DNA from: an uncultured Pelagibacteraceae bacterium
GTDB taxonomy: Bacteria > Pseudomonadota > Alphaproteobacteria > Pelagibacterales > Pelagibacteraceae
DNA: 64,000 nt
Direction of reading: 5' to 3'
Assembly (NCBI GenBank): GCA_902607945.1
Contig: CACLMD010000001.1
Span: forward strand, 1 to 64,000
The notes beneath the pieces were generated by a model that worked only from the letters and a program-made list of their open reading frames with translations, had not been told where the DNA came from and ran no database searches. Of this stretch, positions 7,695 to 17,327 are shown in pieces. The position numbers and the translations under genes were made by a program. Position 1 is the first letter of the stretch. Each line of letters starts with the position of its first letter.

Positions 7695-9908
7695 ATGCCT
7701 AGAAAGTTAATAATATTTATCTCTTCCTTATTTATTATCTTAAATATTAATATTGTAACTTCGGATGAAATTAATCTATTGCCAGTAAAAAAACCTAAAT
7801 TAACAGACCAGGAGCTAAGTAAGAAAATTTTAATAAACATCTTGAAGCCATTACCAAAACCAACATTTATAGATAATGAGACACCTAAAAAAGAGATCGT
7901 AAAAAAAGAAATTATAAAACCTAAATTTTTAATACCAAAAAAGAAGCCATTAATTGCAGGATCTAAAAAGACTAAAAATATTCAAATATCTAAATATTAT
8001 AATAAAAAAGATTTTAGTTACGCAAATAAAGCTATTTCTGAAATGAAAAAAGCTCAATGGCTCTCTGCTTTAAAAACAGCCAAAAAGGCCAAAGATAAAT
8101 CAATATATAATTTTATTCAGTGGAGACATCTTCTCACTAAAGGAAACCAAGCATCGTATTATGAATATAAAACTTTTATAGATAAAAATGAAGATTATCC
8201 ACGAATTAGTCGTATTAAATATTTGGCTGAACACAAAATGTCAACAAATACGGTTTCACCAAAAAAGATTATACAATCTTTTTCTGCTTCTGAACCATTA
8301 AGTGGTTTTGGTAAAATGATATTAGGAGAAAGTTATATTTTAATTGGAAATAAAGAGAAAGGAATTGAATTAATTAAAGATGGGTGGATAAATGCAGAGC
8401 TTTCAAAATCAGAATTAAGATTTTATAGAAAAAAATTTAAGAAATATCTAAATGCAAATGATTATATAAAACGTGCCGATTATCTTGCTTGGAATAACAA
8501 ATACTGGGACCTTAAACGATTATTAAGATATTTACCAAAAGAATATGAACTTTTATACAATGCAAGACAGTTATTAATGAGTAAATCTTACGGTGTTGAC
8601 AATGCTATAGCAAAAGTCCCTACTAAATTTAAAAATGATGCTGGTTTAAATTATGATAGATTAAAATGGAGGAGAAAAAGAGGAAGAGTTGATAGTTCTG
8701 TTGAAATTCTTTTGAACATAAAAAATACAAAAGATTATTTAGTTAGACCAGATAAATGGTGGACTGAAAGAGAAATTATTTCAAGATCATTAATATATAA
8801 AAAAAAATATGAATTAGCTTACAAGATATCTAGTAATCATGGAATGATTGAGGGACCTGATTTTGCTGCTGCAGAATGGATGTGTGGATGGATTGCATTA
8901 AGTTTTTTAGATGATCCTTTATTAGCAAAAGATCACTTTCAAAATTTTTACAATAATGTTGGATATCCAATAAGTGTAGCTAGAGGTGCTTATTGGTTGG
9001 GTAGAACTTATAAAAAATTAGGATACCAAGAATTATCAAATAAGTGGTTTAAGGAAGCTTCAAATTATCTAACAACATATTATGGACAACTGGCTTTTAT
9101 GGAGTTAACTCCAAATGATACGTTTGAACTTTCGAAAGATATTGTTGTTCAAAAAGAATATCGTGAATATTTTTTTAAAAAAGAAATTGTAAAATTAGTC
9201 TATTTATTAGACGAACTTGATGAGGATAAGTATACTAAACATATTCTTAGACATTTAGCTTTAGATAATGTTGATGGTGGTAGTGAAATTCTAGCTGCTG
9301 AATTGGCAACAAACATTGAACGTTTTGATTTTGCTATTCAGATTTCTAAAATAGCATCTTATGAAAAAAGATTTCATAATAAATATAATTATCCGATAAT
9401 AAGTACACCAAAATATATTAATGGTAGAAAAATACCTGAAAGTGCATTTATTCTTTCTATAATAAGACAGGAAAGTGAGTTTGATTTAAGTGCAAATAGT
9501 CATGCCGGCGCAAAGGGATTGATGCAATTAATGCCTTACACAGCAAAATTAGTTTCTAAACAAGCTAAGCTTCCATATTCTAAATCAAGATTAACTAGTG
9601 ATCCTGAATATAATATAAACCTTGGTTCTCACTACATTGCTGGATTAATATTAGATTATGAGGGTGCTTATCCATTCGCAATCGCTGCCTATAATGCAGG
9701 TCCCAACAGAGTTAAATATTGGAAAAAGATTAATAAAAACCCTCAGAAAAAACAAATTAATTATGTTGATTGGATAGAATTGATAAAATTTAAAGAAACC
9801 CGAAATTATGTCCAAAGAGTTTTGGAAAACTACAATGTATATCGTTACATATTGGAACAGAGACCCATTAAAATAAAGGATTTTTTTAAAAACGATCCTC
9901 TATACTAG
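7695..9908 (+). CDS. slt: soluble lytic murein transglycosylase (Slt70 family)
   Basis: 737 aa from the ATG at 7695; an in-frame upstream start at 7674 would add MIHILKI. I prefer 7695 because it begins a clean signal peptide (MPRKLIIFISSLFIILNINIV). Cleaves the MurNAc-GlcNAc bond of peptidoglycan, forming 1,6-anhydro ends, in the periplasm. A Pro/Lys-rich N-terminal stretch is followed by a long alpha-helical superhelical domain. The C-terminal GEWL-like domain has SIIRQESEFDL (catalytic Glu about residue 591), SHAGAKGLMQLMP and AAYNAGPNRV. The stop lies one base before the convergent tRNA-Ser gene. Confidence 0.93.
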   Translation: MPRKLIIFISSLFIILNINIVTSDEINLLPVKKPKLTDQELSKKILINILKPLPKPTFIDNETPKKEIVKKEIIKPKFLIPKKKPLIAGSKKTKNIQISKYYNKKDFSYANKAISEMKKAQWLSALKTAKKAKDKSIYNFIQWRHLLTKGNQASYYEYKTFIDKNEDYPRISRIKYLAEHKMSTNTVSPKKIIQSFSASEPLSGFGKMILGESYILIGNKEKGIELIKDGWINAELSKSELRFYRKKFKKYLNANDYIKRADYLAWNNKYWDLKRLLRYLPKEYELLYNARQLLMSKSYGVDNAIAKVPTKFKNDAGLNYDRLKWRRKRGRVDSSVEILLNIKNTKDYLVRPDKWWTEREIISRSLIYKKKYELAYKISSNHGMIEGPDFAAAEWMCGWIALSFLDDPLLAKDHFQNFYNNVGYPISVARGAYWLGRTYKKLGYQELSNKWFKEASNYLTTYYGQLAFMELTPNDTFELSKDIVVQKEYREYFFKKEIVKLVYLLDELDEDKYTKHILRHLALDNVDGGSEILAAELATNIERFDFAIQISKIASYEKRFHNKYNYPIISTPKYINGRKIPESAFILSIIRQESEFDLSANSHAGAKGLMQLMPYTAKLVSKQAKLPYSKSRLTSDPEYNINLGSHYIAGLILDYEGAYPFAIAAYNAGPNRVKYWKKINKNPQKKQINYVDWIELIKFKETRNYVQRVLENYNVYRYILEQRPIKIKDFFKNDPLY

Positions 9909-9909
9909 T

Positions 9910-10001
9910 TGGCGGAAGAGGAGGGATTCGAACCCTCGGTACAAGTTTCCTCGCACGGTCATTTAGCAAACGACTGGTTTCAGCCTCTCACCCACTCTTC
10001 C
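9910..10001 (-). tRNA. tRNA-Ser(GCU)
   Basis: Minus-strand tRNA of 92 nt including an encoded CCA (bases 9910-9912 read as CCA on the minus strand). It shows a 7-bp acceptor stem GGAAGAG/CTCTTCC, a D arm with GGTGAGAGGCTGAAACC, an anticodon loop TTGCTAA giving anticodon GCU (9965-9967), a long class II variable arm and a T arm with GGTTCGAATCC. The long variable arm and anticodon identify serine, reading AGC/AGU codons. It is read towards the transglycosylase stop, one base away. Confidence 0.96.
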
Positions 10002-10027
10002 TTAAGACATAGTGTATTAAGTGATTG

Positions 10028-10043
10028 TATTGAAAATTCAATA
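10028..10043. promoter_or_regulatory. inverted repeat between tRNA-Ser and the sarcosine oxidase operon
   Basis: TATTGAA-AA-TTCAATA, arms of 7 bp with a 2-bp centre, lies 25 bp before the soxB start and 26 bp after the 5' end of the divergent tRNA gene. The position would suit an operator or a promoter-proximal element. In DNA this A+T-rich a short palindrome can arise by chance, so the call is weak. The downstream TATAAA at 10046-10051 could be part of a -10 region. Confidence 0.25.
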
Positions 10044-10068
10044 TTTATAAAGTAATTATTCGTTAATT

Positions 10069-11322
10069 ATGAAAAATAAGTACTCTATATTTTCTTTAAT
10101 AAAAAATGCATTCTCTTATCATGAGAATTGGCAAAAAGCATGGAAAGATCCCCTGCCTAAAAAAGAATATGATGTAATTATAATTGGTGGTGGTGGTCAT
10201 GGTTTAGCAACTGCTTATTATTTAGCAAAAAAACATAATACAAAAAATATTGCAGTAGTTGAAAAGGGCTGGATTGGTGGAGGAAATACTGGAAGAAACA
10301 CTACTATAATTAGATCAAATTATTTATGGGATGCGAGTGCTGGTCTTTATGACCATGCATTAAAACTTTGGGAAGGTTTATCTCAAGAAATCAATTATAA
10401 TGTAATGTTTAGTCAAAGAGGAGTTATGAATCTTGCTCATAATCTTCAAGATGTGAGAGACTTAAAAAGAAGAACACATGCTAATAGATTAAATGGAATT
10501 GATGCCGTCTATTTATCTACTAAAGAAGTCAAAAAATTTTGTCCAATAATTAATACATCACCTGATATAAGATATCCTGTTCTGGGAGGTACTTTACAGA
10601 GAAGAGCTGGTACTGCAAGACACGATGCGGTTGCTTGGGGTTATGCTAGAGCTGCTGATGAAATGGGTGTTGATATAATTCAAAATTGTGAAGTTAAAAA
10701 CATAAAAAGAAAAGGTGATGTTGTTGAAGGTATTGAAACTACAAAAGGATTTATAAAAACAAATAAGATAGGTGTTGCTGCAGCTGGTCATTCAAGTGTA
10801 TTGGCTAATATGGCTGGATTAAAATTACCTTTAGAAAGTAAACCCTTACAAGCCTTGGTATCCGAACCTATAAAACCAATTATTGACACAGTGGTAATGT
10901 CCAACGCAGTACACGCTTATGTAAGTCAATCAGATAAAGGTGAATTAGTAATCGGAGCAGGAACAGATGATTATGTATCTTACTCACAGAAAGGAAGTCA
11001 TGATATAGTTGAAGGTACTTTAAATGCAATTTTAGAATTATATCCAATTTTTAGTCGAATGAAAATGCTAAGACAATGGGGAGGAATTGTAGATATTTGC
11101 CCTGATGCAAGTCCAATTATTAGTAAGACTTCTATTAAAGGTTTATATTTTAATTGTGGTTGGGGAACTGGTGGATTTAAAGCGACTCCAGGCTCAGGAG
11201 ATTTATTTGCACATACGATTGCAAATGATGAACCTCACAAACTTAACGCTGCATTTAATATCAATAGATTTGTAAGTGGTGACCTTGTGGATGAACATGG
11301 TGCGGCAGCTGTGGCTCACTAA
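10069..11322 (+). CDS. soxB: sarcosine oxidase, beta subunit
   Basis: 417 aa. Catalytic flavin subunit of heterotetrameric sarcosine oxidase, which demethylates sarcosine (N-methylglycine) to glycine and passes the one-carbon unit to tetrahydrofolate. The FAD-binding Rossmann motif [18 protein letters not shown] starts at about residue 35. [19 protein letters not shown] contains His185, at the position of the histidine that covalently holds FMN in characterised beta subunits. C-terminal [15 protein letters not shown] is typical. It overlaps soxD by 1 nt and is the first gene of soxB-D-A-G. Confidence 0.96.
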   Translation: MKNKYSIFSLIKNAFSYHENWQKAWKDPLPKKEYDVIIIGGGGHGLATAYYLAKKHNTKNIAVVEKGWIGGGNTGRNTTIIRSNYLWDASAGLYDHALKLWEGLSQEINYNVMFSQRGVMNLAHNLQDVRDLKRRTHANRLNGIDAVYLSTKEVKKFCPIINTSPDIRYPVLGGTLQRRAGTARHDAVAWGYARAADEMGVDIIQNCEVKNIKRKGDVVEGIETTKGFIKTNKIGVAAAGHSSVLANMAGLKLPLESKPLQALVSEPIKPIIDTVVMSNAVHAYVSQSDKGELVIGAGTDDYVSYSQKGSHDIVEGTLNAILELYPIFSRMKMLRQWGGIVDICPDASPIISKTSIKGLYFNCGWGTGGFKATPGSGDLFAHTIANDEPHKLNAAFNINRFVSGDLVDEHGAAAVAH

Positions 11323-11597
11323 TGTTTATTATTAAGTGTCCCTTTTGTGGAGAACGTGAGCAAAGTGAATTTAAAGCTGGCGGTGAAGCACATATAATTA
11401 GACCTAAACAACCTACAGAATTAAGTGATGATCAATGGGCTGAATATCTATTCATGCGAAAGAATATTAAAGGCATTCAATTTGAGAGATGGAACCATGT
11501 ACATGGATGTAGAAAATGGTTTAATGTAGTTCGTGATACTTCAAATGATGAAATTAAAGCAGTTTATAAAATGGGTGAAAAACCACCTGTACAATAG
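11322..11597 (+). CDS. soxD: sarcosine oxidase, delta subunit
   Basis: 91 aa, normal size for this small zinc subunit. The putative zinc ligands are all visible: Cys6 and Cys9 in IKCPFCGER, His59 and Cys63 in NHVHGCRKWF. EDQWAEYLF-like DDQWAEYLFMRKN and RDTSNDEI are also family features. The subunit stabilises the alpha-beta-gamma assembly. It starts 1 nt inside soxB and is followed after 3 nt by soxA, so all four subunits are expected on one mRNA. Confidence 0.95.
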   Translation: MFIIKCPFCGEREQSEFKAGGEAHIIRPKQPTELSDDQWAEYLFMRKNIKGIQFERWNHVHGCRKWFNVVRDTSNDEIKAVYKMGEKPPVQ

Positions 11598-11600
11598 TTA

Positions 11601-14600
11601 ATGACAAAAAATTTAAGAGTAAAAATAGGTAAAACAATTGATGAAACTTATAGAATTTCTTTTAAATTCAATGGATCAACTTATTATGGTTTTAAAGGGG
11701 ATACATTAGCTTCTGCTCTTCTGGCTAATAATATTCACCTCGTCGGTAGAAGTTTTAAATATCATAGACCAAGAGGTATTATGACAGCTGGTTCAGAGGA
11801 GCCCAATGCTATTGTTCAACTACATGATAATTCATCTAGAACTGAGCCCAATGTAAGAGCAACAGAGATTGAAATTTATGAAGATTTAGAAGCTTCAAGT
11901 CAAAATTGTTGGCCAAGTGTAAATTTTGATGTTGGTGGAATTAACAATATTTTATCACCTCTACTACCTGCAGGATTTTATTATAAAACCTTTATGTGGC
12001 CTGCGAGTTTTTGGGAGAAGTATGAATATTTTATTAGAAGATCCGCTGGGTTAGGTAAATCACCAACTAAACCAGATCCTGATATTTATGAACACGAGTA
12101 TATCCATTGTGATGTTTTAATAATAGGAGCTGGTATTTCAGGTATTATAGCCGCTAAGATAGCTGCTAAAAAAGGCTTAAAAACACTTTTAGTTGATGAA
12201 AAACCAAATCTTGGGGGTTCAACTATTTATCAAAATTCAGATCATTTTAAAATTAATAATCAAAATTCAGGTTCTTGGTTAGAGAAAGAAATAAACGAAA
12301 TTAAGAAATTAAAAAATTTAGAGATTAGAACTCGAACAAGTGTTGCAGCTTATCACGGGTATAATTTTTTATTAGCTCGTGAAAATCTTACTGACCATTT
12401 ACCTATTGATCAAAGAAAAGATAAAACAAGACATAAACTTCTCAAGATTAGAGCAAATAAAGTTATCACAGCTACAGGATCAATAGAAAGGCCTATGATT
12501 TTTGATAATAATGATCGTCCTGGAATTTTACTTTCGTCAGCAATTAAAAAATATGCTGACTATTTTGGTGTAGCTTGTGGAGAAAAAAATATCCTTTTTA
12601 CTAATAACGATAGTGCTTATGAAACTGCAATTAGTCTTATTCAAAAAGGGATTAATATTGAGGCAATAATTGATAATAGAGAAGAAATAAACTCTAAATT
12701 AATTTACGAAGTTGAAAAAAGTAATATTAAAGTTTTTAAAGGTTTCACAATTGTTAATACTAATGGTTATAAAAGAATTAATAAAGTTTCACTAATGAAA
12801 CTTTCTAAAGATGGTCAGAAAGTTATAGGTTCAAAGATAAATCTATCTTGTGATTGTCTGGGAATTTCAGGTGGATGGACACCAGCAGTGCATTTATTTA
12901 CTCAATCAGGTGGAAAATTAAAATTTAGAGAGAAAGATCAAGTATTTATTCCAAATAAATATTCTTCAGATCAAATTAGTATAGGTTCCTGCAATGGTGA
13001 TTTAACATTAGAAGATATAATCAAAAATACTCCAAAATACCTTAGGGAATTTTTGAACCTTAAAAAAACTGATTATGATAATACTGAAGTATTTTCATCT
13101 GAAAATCAATCAAAGAGAAATATTTGGTTATTACCATCAGATAAAATATTAGGGAAAACAAAATCATTCGTAGATTATCAAAATGATGCAACAGCAAAAG
13201 ATATAAAACTTGCCCTGAGAGAAGGTTTTAGATCAATTGAACATGTTAAAAGATATACAACAACTGGTATGGGAACTGATCAAGGTAAACTTGGTAACAT
13301 GCATGCGTTAGGAATAATTTCTGAAACTGCTGGTGCAAAAATGGGTGAGCTTGGTACAACAACTTTTAGACCACCCTACACACCTCTAACTTTTGGAACA
13401 ATTGTTGGAAGAAACGTGGGAGAATATTTTGATGCATTTAGAAAAACACCAATACATGATTGGCATGTAGATAATAAAGCAGATTTTGAAAATGTAGGTC
13501 AATGGAAGAGAGCCTGGTATTATCCTAAAGATAATGAAGATATGAATCAAGCTGTTCAAAGGGAAAGTAAAGCAGCTAGAGAAAGTGCTGGTATTTTAGA
13601 TGCATCAACTCTGGGTAAAATTGATATTCAAGGTACTGATGCCTCTGAATTCTTGAATCGCGTTTATACTAATGCCTGGTCAAAATTAGCAATTGGAAAA
13701 TGTAGATATGGCTTAATGCTTAATGAAGACGGTATGGTTTATGATGATGGTGTTACAACTCGTTTAGGAGAAAATCATTATATAATGACAACTACGACTG
13801 GTGGAGCAGCTAATGTTATGGGTAAGTTAGAAGATTACCTTCAAACAGAATGGCCTGAGTTAGATGTTTATTTAACATCAGTTACTGATCATTATGCAAC
13901 AGTAAGTGTTTGTGGTCCAAATAGTAAAAAAATAATTTCTAAAGTTATTCCAAATTTAGATTTAACAGATGAAAATTTTCCACATATGTCATTTAAAAAT
14001 GTAAATATTGGAAAAATTAATTGTCGAGTTATGAGAATTAGTTTTACAGGTGAACACAGTTATGAAATCAATGTTCAAGCCAACTATGGAAAATCAGTTT
14101 GGGAAAAATGTATGCAGGCTGGGAAAGATTACAATATTACTCCATATGGGACTGAGGCAATGCACTTACTTAGAGCAGAAAAAGGTTTCATAATTGTTGG
14201 TCAAGATACTGATGCAACGATGACACCAATTGATCTTCAAATGAATTGGATTGTTAGTAAAAAGAAATATGATTTTATTGGAAAAAGATCATTATATAGA
14301 TCAGATACTAGTAGAGAGGACAGAAAACAACTTGTGGGGCTTCTAACAGATAATCCTGATGAGGTATTAGAGGAAGGAGCTCAAATTGTGGCTAACGTCA
14401 ATAAATCCCCAATAGAAATGTTAGGACATGTTACATCGAGTTACTACAGCCCTAATCTAAAAAAATCTATAGCACTTGGAGTTGTAAAAGGTGGGAAAAA
14501 TATGATGGGTCAAAAATTAATAATCCCAATGGAAAAAAAGAATATTAATGTAACAGTGTCTGATCCTGTTTTTTTAGATAAGGAGAATAAAAGATTAAAT

Positions 14601-14606
14601 GCTTAA
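11601..14606 (+). CDS. soxA: sarcosine oxidase, alpha subunit
   Basis: 1001 aa, full length. N-terminal 2Fe-2S-like fold domain (about 1-110, with RSFKYHRPRGIMTAGSEEPN) is followed by a NAD-binding Rossmann domain (VLIIGAGISGIIAAKIA from about 173). The C-terminal half (about 620-1001) is an aminomethyltransferase (GcvT-like) domain that binds tetrahydrofolate and makes 5,10-methylene-THF from the imine intermediate. Visible motifs there include FRKTPIHDWH, ESAGILDASTLGKIDIQG and GTEAMHLLRAEKGFIIVGQDTD. The stop overlaps the soxG start by 8 nt. Confidence 0.96.
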   Translation: MTKNLRVKIGKTIDETYRISFKFNGSTYYGFKGDTLASALLANNIHLVGRSFKYHRPRGIMTAGSEEPNAIVQLHDNSSRTEPNVRATEIEIYEDLEASSQNCWPSVNFDVGGINNILSPLLPAGFYYKTFMWPASFWEKYEYFIRRSAGLGKSPTKPDPDIYEHEYIHCDVLIIGAGISGIIAAKIAAKKGLKTLLVDEKPNLGGSTIYQNSDHFKINNQNSGSWLEKEINEIKKLKNLEIRTRTSVAAYHGYNFLLARENLTDHLPIDQRKDKTRHKLLKIRANKVITATGSIERPMIFDNNDRPGILLSSAIKKYADYFGVACGEKNILFTNNDSAYETAISLIQKGINIEAIIDNREEINSKLIYEVEKSNIKVFKGFTIVNTNGYKRINKVSLMKLSKDGQKVIGSKINLSCDCLGISGGWTPAVHLFTQSGGKLKFREKDQVFIPNKYSSDQISIGSCNGDLTLEDIIKNTPKYLREFLNLKKTDYDNTEVFSSENQSKRNIWLLPSDKILGKTKSFVDYQNDATAKDIKLALREGFRSIEHVKRYTTTGMGTDQGKLGNMHALGIISETAGAKMGELGTTTFRPPYTPLTFGTIVGRNVGEYFDAFRKTPIHDWHVDNKADFENVGQWKRAWYYPKDNEDMNQAVQRESKAARESAGILDASTLGKIDIQGTDASEFLNRVYTNAWSKLAIGKCRYGLMLNEDGMVYDDGVTTRLGENHYIMTTTTGGAANVMGKLEDYLQTEWPELDVYLTSVTDHYATVSVCGPNSKKIISKVIPNLDLTDENFPHMSFKNVNIGKINCRVMRISFTGEHSYEINVQANYGKSVWEKCMQAGKDYNITPYGTEAMHLLRAEKGFIIVGQDTDATMTPIDLQMNWIVSKKKYDFIGKRSLYRSDTSREDRKQLVGLLTDNPDEVLEEGAQIVANVNKSPIEMLGHVTSSYYSPNLKKSIALGVVKGGKNMMGQKLIIPMEKKNINVTVSDPVFLDKENKRLNA

Positions 14607-15162
14607 TTACAATCAAGCACTACCTGAAAAAAAAACATTTCAAGATCTCCATATGGAAGAAATTAAACCTATTATGAAATTAATCATAAGAGGAAAAAAA
14701 AGAGAGTTTATTTCTGCCGTTGGAAAATCTTTAAATATACTTTTGCCAACAGAGTCAAATACTTCTACTCAGAGTGATAAATTGACAGCACTATGGTTAA
14801 GTCCTGATGAATGGATGATTTTTTCTAATGAACCAGTTGATGAAAATACAAATAATTATGAGACTGAAGAACTTTTAAAAAATAAAATTTCAAAAATAAA
14901 TCTCGGTGCAATTACTGATGTCTCAGATCAGTTCGTTACAATTAAACTTAAAGGGGATAAAATTTATGAATTATTTCAGACTGGCTCACCATTTAATTTT
15001 AATGATTTTAAATATAAAAAAGGTGCCGTTACTCAAACAATTCTTCAGAAAATTGATATAATCGTTCATAATCAGGATAAAAATGTCGCAAATTTATTTG
15101 TTAGACGTTCTTTTTCGCAGCATTTATTTTCTTGGATGAGCGACGCTGCGTCAAGATTATAG
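14599..15162 (+). CDS. soxG: sarcosine oxidase, gamma subunit
   Basis: 187 aa. Smallest GcvT-like structural subunit of heterotetrameric sarcosine oxidase, packed against alpha. Weakly conserved family, identified by position as fourth gene, by ALWLSPDEWMIFS and by NLFVRRSFSQHLFSWMSDAA near the C-terminus. It begins 8 nt inside soxA. A 34-nt gap separates it from the ABC binding-protein gene, so read-through into the transporter genes is plausible. Confidence 0.9.
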   Translation: MLNYNQALPEKKTFQDLHMEEIKPIMKLIIRGKKREFISAVGKSLNILLPTESNTSTQSDKLTALWLSPDEWMIFSNEPVDENTNNYETEELLKNKISKINLGAITDVSDQFVTIKLKGDKIYELFQTGSPFNFNDFKYKKGAVTQTILQKIDIIVHNQDKNVANLFVRRSFSQHLFSWMSDAASRL

Positions 15163-15196
15163 TCACAATTAATTATTAAATCAGTTAAAAGTTTGA

Positions 15197-15964
15197 ATGA
15201 AAAAATTATTTTTAATAGCAATATTTGCTCTTTTACCTTTATCTTTAAATGCTGCATCAAATTTAGACAAAATTCTATCATCAGGTGTTTTAAAAGTTGG
15301 AACAACTGGAGACTGGGATCCAATGACAATGAAAGATCCAGCGACTAACAAGTATAAAGGATTTGATATTGATGTAATGAAAGAACTTGCTAAAGATATG
15401 GGAGTTAAAATTGAATTTGTCCCTGCAGAATGGAAAACTATTGTTTCGGGTATTACCTCAGCAAGATACGATATTTCGACAAGTGTAACAAAAACTCCAA
15501 AAAGAGCTGAAGTAGCAGGATTTACTGATACTTATTATAAATATGGAACTGTTCCATTAGTTTTAAAAAAAAATTTAAAAAAATTTTCTACTTGGGAGTC
15601 GCTTAACAATTCAAATGTAACAATAGCAACTACTCTAGGTACATCTCAGGAAGAAAAGGCAAAAGAATTTTTTCCTAAATCTAAATTAAATTCAGTTGAA
15701 GCTCCTGCTAGAGACTTTCAAGAAGTTTTAGCTGGTAGAGCAGATGGTAATATTACAAGTTCAACGGAGGCAAATAAATTAGTAATCAAATATCCTCAAT
15801 TAGCTATTGTTCCTGATGGAGAAAAAAATCCAGCTTTTTTAGCTATGATGGTTCCAAAAGGTGATGACAAATGGAATAGTTATATTAATGATTGGATAAA
15901 AAAGAAAAAATCATCAGGTTTCTTCACTAAGTTATTAGCAAAATATAATCTAAAGAGCTTATAA
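15197..15964 (+). CDS. ABC transporter substrate-binding protein, family 3 (amino-acid type)
   Basis: 255 aa with a signal peptide (cleavage near LNA-ASN, residue 19-20), so periplasmic. The two-lobed family 3 fold is evident from [64 protein letters not shown] and [20 protein letters not shown]. The last motifs resemble the cyclohexadienyl-dehydratase-like subgroup, so the ligand could be an amino acid or another small carboxylate. Position after sarcosine oxidase suggests a methylated amine or amino acid substrate, but the sequence does not prove that. Confidence 0.87.
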   Translation: MKKLFLIAIFALLPLSLNAASNLDKILSSGVLKVGTTGDWDPMTMKDPATNKYKGFDIDVMKELAKDMGVKIEFVPAEWKTIVSGITSARYDISTSVTKTPKRAEVAGFTDTYYKYGTVPLVLKKNLKKFSTWESLNNSNVTIATTLGTSQEEKAKEFFPKSKLNSVEAPARDFQEVLAGRADGNITSSTEANKLVIKYPQLAIVPDGEKNPAFLAMMVPKGDDKWNSYINDWIKKKKSSGFFTKLLAKYNLKSL

Positions 15965-16004
15965 TCAATTAGTAATTAATTTTTAATTCTTTATAAACCA
16001 GGGA

Positions 16005-16736
16005 GTGAGAAATTTATTTTTTCTACTTCTGATTCTACCACTAACCTCTTGTGGGAAAAACGATTTAAATTGGTTAATTTTATCTCCAAATAATATTGAG
16101 GGATTAACTAATCTTAAATTTCTACTTAGTGGCTTAACGACAACAATTTATATCTCAATAATCTCAATAATTATTTCGATGATTATAGGTTTTACTGTGG
16201 CCATTCCCTCGTTAGCAAAAAGTAAATCATTAACTTATCTAAATATTGGATATGTAGAAATTGTAAGAGCAATTCCTCTTCTAGTTTTAATCTTGTGGAT
16301 TTATTATGGCCTACCAATTATGACAGGTATAAGTTTTAGTCCATTTGTGTCTGGAATTATTGCTTTATCAATAAGTGAAAGTGCATTTCAAGCTGAAATT
16401 TTTAGAGCGGGTATTAATTCAATAAAAAAAGCTCAATGGGAAGCTGGTAGCTCTCTGGGTTTAAATTTCTTTAGAAAATTAAGATTAGTTATTTTACCTC
16501 AAGCAATTAAAAATATCTTACCTGCTATTGGTAATCAATTTGTTTATGTTTTAAAAATGTCTTCTTTAGTATCTATAATTGGAATTGGAGACTTAACAAG
16601 AAAAGCAAATGAACTCGTAGTTACAACCTATAGACCTTTAGAGATTTATACTTTTTTAATACTCGAGTATTTGATTTTGATATTAATAGTTTCATACTAT
16701 GTTAGAAAATTAGAAAAAAAATTAAACAGAGGTTAA
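16005..16736 (+). CDS. ABC transporter permease, polar amino acid (HisM-type) family
   Basis: 243 aa from a GTG start. The first 16 residues look like a lipoprotein signal (MRNLFFLLLILPLTSC, lipobox LTSC with Cys16), which is odd for a permease. The rest is a standard His/Glu/Gln/Arg-type inner-membrane subunit with about five hydrophobic helices and the EAA loop EAGSSLGLNFFRKLRLVILPQA (written here in part, residues 146-167). IVRAIPLLVLILWIYYGLP is typical. It follows the binding-protein gene by 40 nt. No ATPase gene is adjacent, so the ATPase must be elsewhere. Its 3' end overlaps the convergent paralogue gene by 4 nt. Confidence 0.9.
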   Translation: MRNLFFLLLILPLTSCGKNDLNWLILSPNNIEGLTNLKFLLSGLTTTIYISIISIIISMIIGFTVAIPSLAKSKSLTYLNIGYVEIVRAIPLLVLILWIYYGLPIMTGISFSPFVSGIIALSISESAFQAEIFRAGINSIKKAQWEAGSSLGLNFFRKLRLVILPQAIKNILPAIGNQFVYVLKMSSLVSIIGIGDLTRKANELVVTTYRPLEIYTFLILEYLILILIVSYYVRKLEKKLNRG

Positions 16737-17320
16737 TTGTAAGCTCTGTAAATAACAAAATCTGAATATTCTTTTGTTCCTATGGTAAAATTTAGTTCAT
16801 CTACATGACCGTCAATTTCTAATTTATTAGACCAATTAATACATACTATTTGAGAATTATCACCAGATTGTAAATTCCAGCCCGTAGCTACTTGAATAGA
16901 TTTTCCAGATTTATCATATTCATGATTATTTTGACCAGAATATCTTTTTGCACTAGAAAAAATTTGCTCAATATCGTTTTCAATTTCTTTCATCTGATTT
17001 AGACATCTTTTAAAATCATTAGGAAAATATTTTGATCCTCCAAGATCATGAATATAATAATTCTTATCATCAGCTTTTACTGCAACGGTTAAGGCATCAT
17101 ATGTTTCGAATCTTGGTAAATCTTTAAAATAGTATATTATGAATTCTTTATTAGGATATTGAGCTCCAGACTCACTTCTTTTAATCATGCTCTCACTAAA
17201 ATAATCCAAAAGGCTATCACCTATACTCATACCTTCCATTTCAAACTCTCTAATATCATTTGCTTTTGACCAAGATTGAAAGCTGAGGATTAAAATCAAA
17301 ATTGAAATAAATATTCTCAT
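16733..17320 (-). CDS. exported protein of unknown function, tandem family copy 1
   Basis: 195 aa from the ATG at 17320 (MRIFISILIL...). A longer in-frame start exists upstream but runs into the previous paralogue, so I reject it. A signal peptide ends near SKA-NDI. The family hallmark follows: DIREFEMEGMSIGDSLLDYF. Conserved Cys sits in FKRCLNQMKEI and in IVCINWSNK, consistent with a periplasmic disulfide (inferred). The C-terminus is FVIYRAYN. This copy has no promoter-like block of its own; it begins 7 nt after copy 2 and is probably co-transcribed with it. I do not recognise a named domain. Confidence 0.75.
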   Translation of the reverse strand: MRIFISILILILSFQSWSKANDIREFEMEGMSIGDSLLDYFSESMIKRSESGAQYPNKEFIIYYFKDLPRFETYDALTVAVKADDKNYYIHDLGGSKYFPNDFKRCLNQMKEIENDIEQIFSSAKRYSGQNNHEYDKSGKSIQVATGWNLQSGDNSQIVCINWSNKLEIDGHVDELNFTIGTKEYSDFVIYRAYN

Positions 17321-17327
17321 TTTTTTA

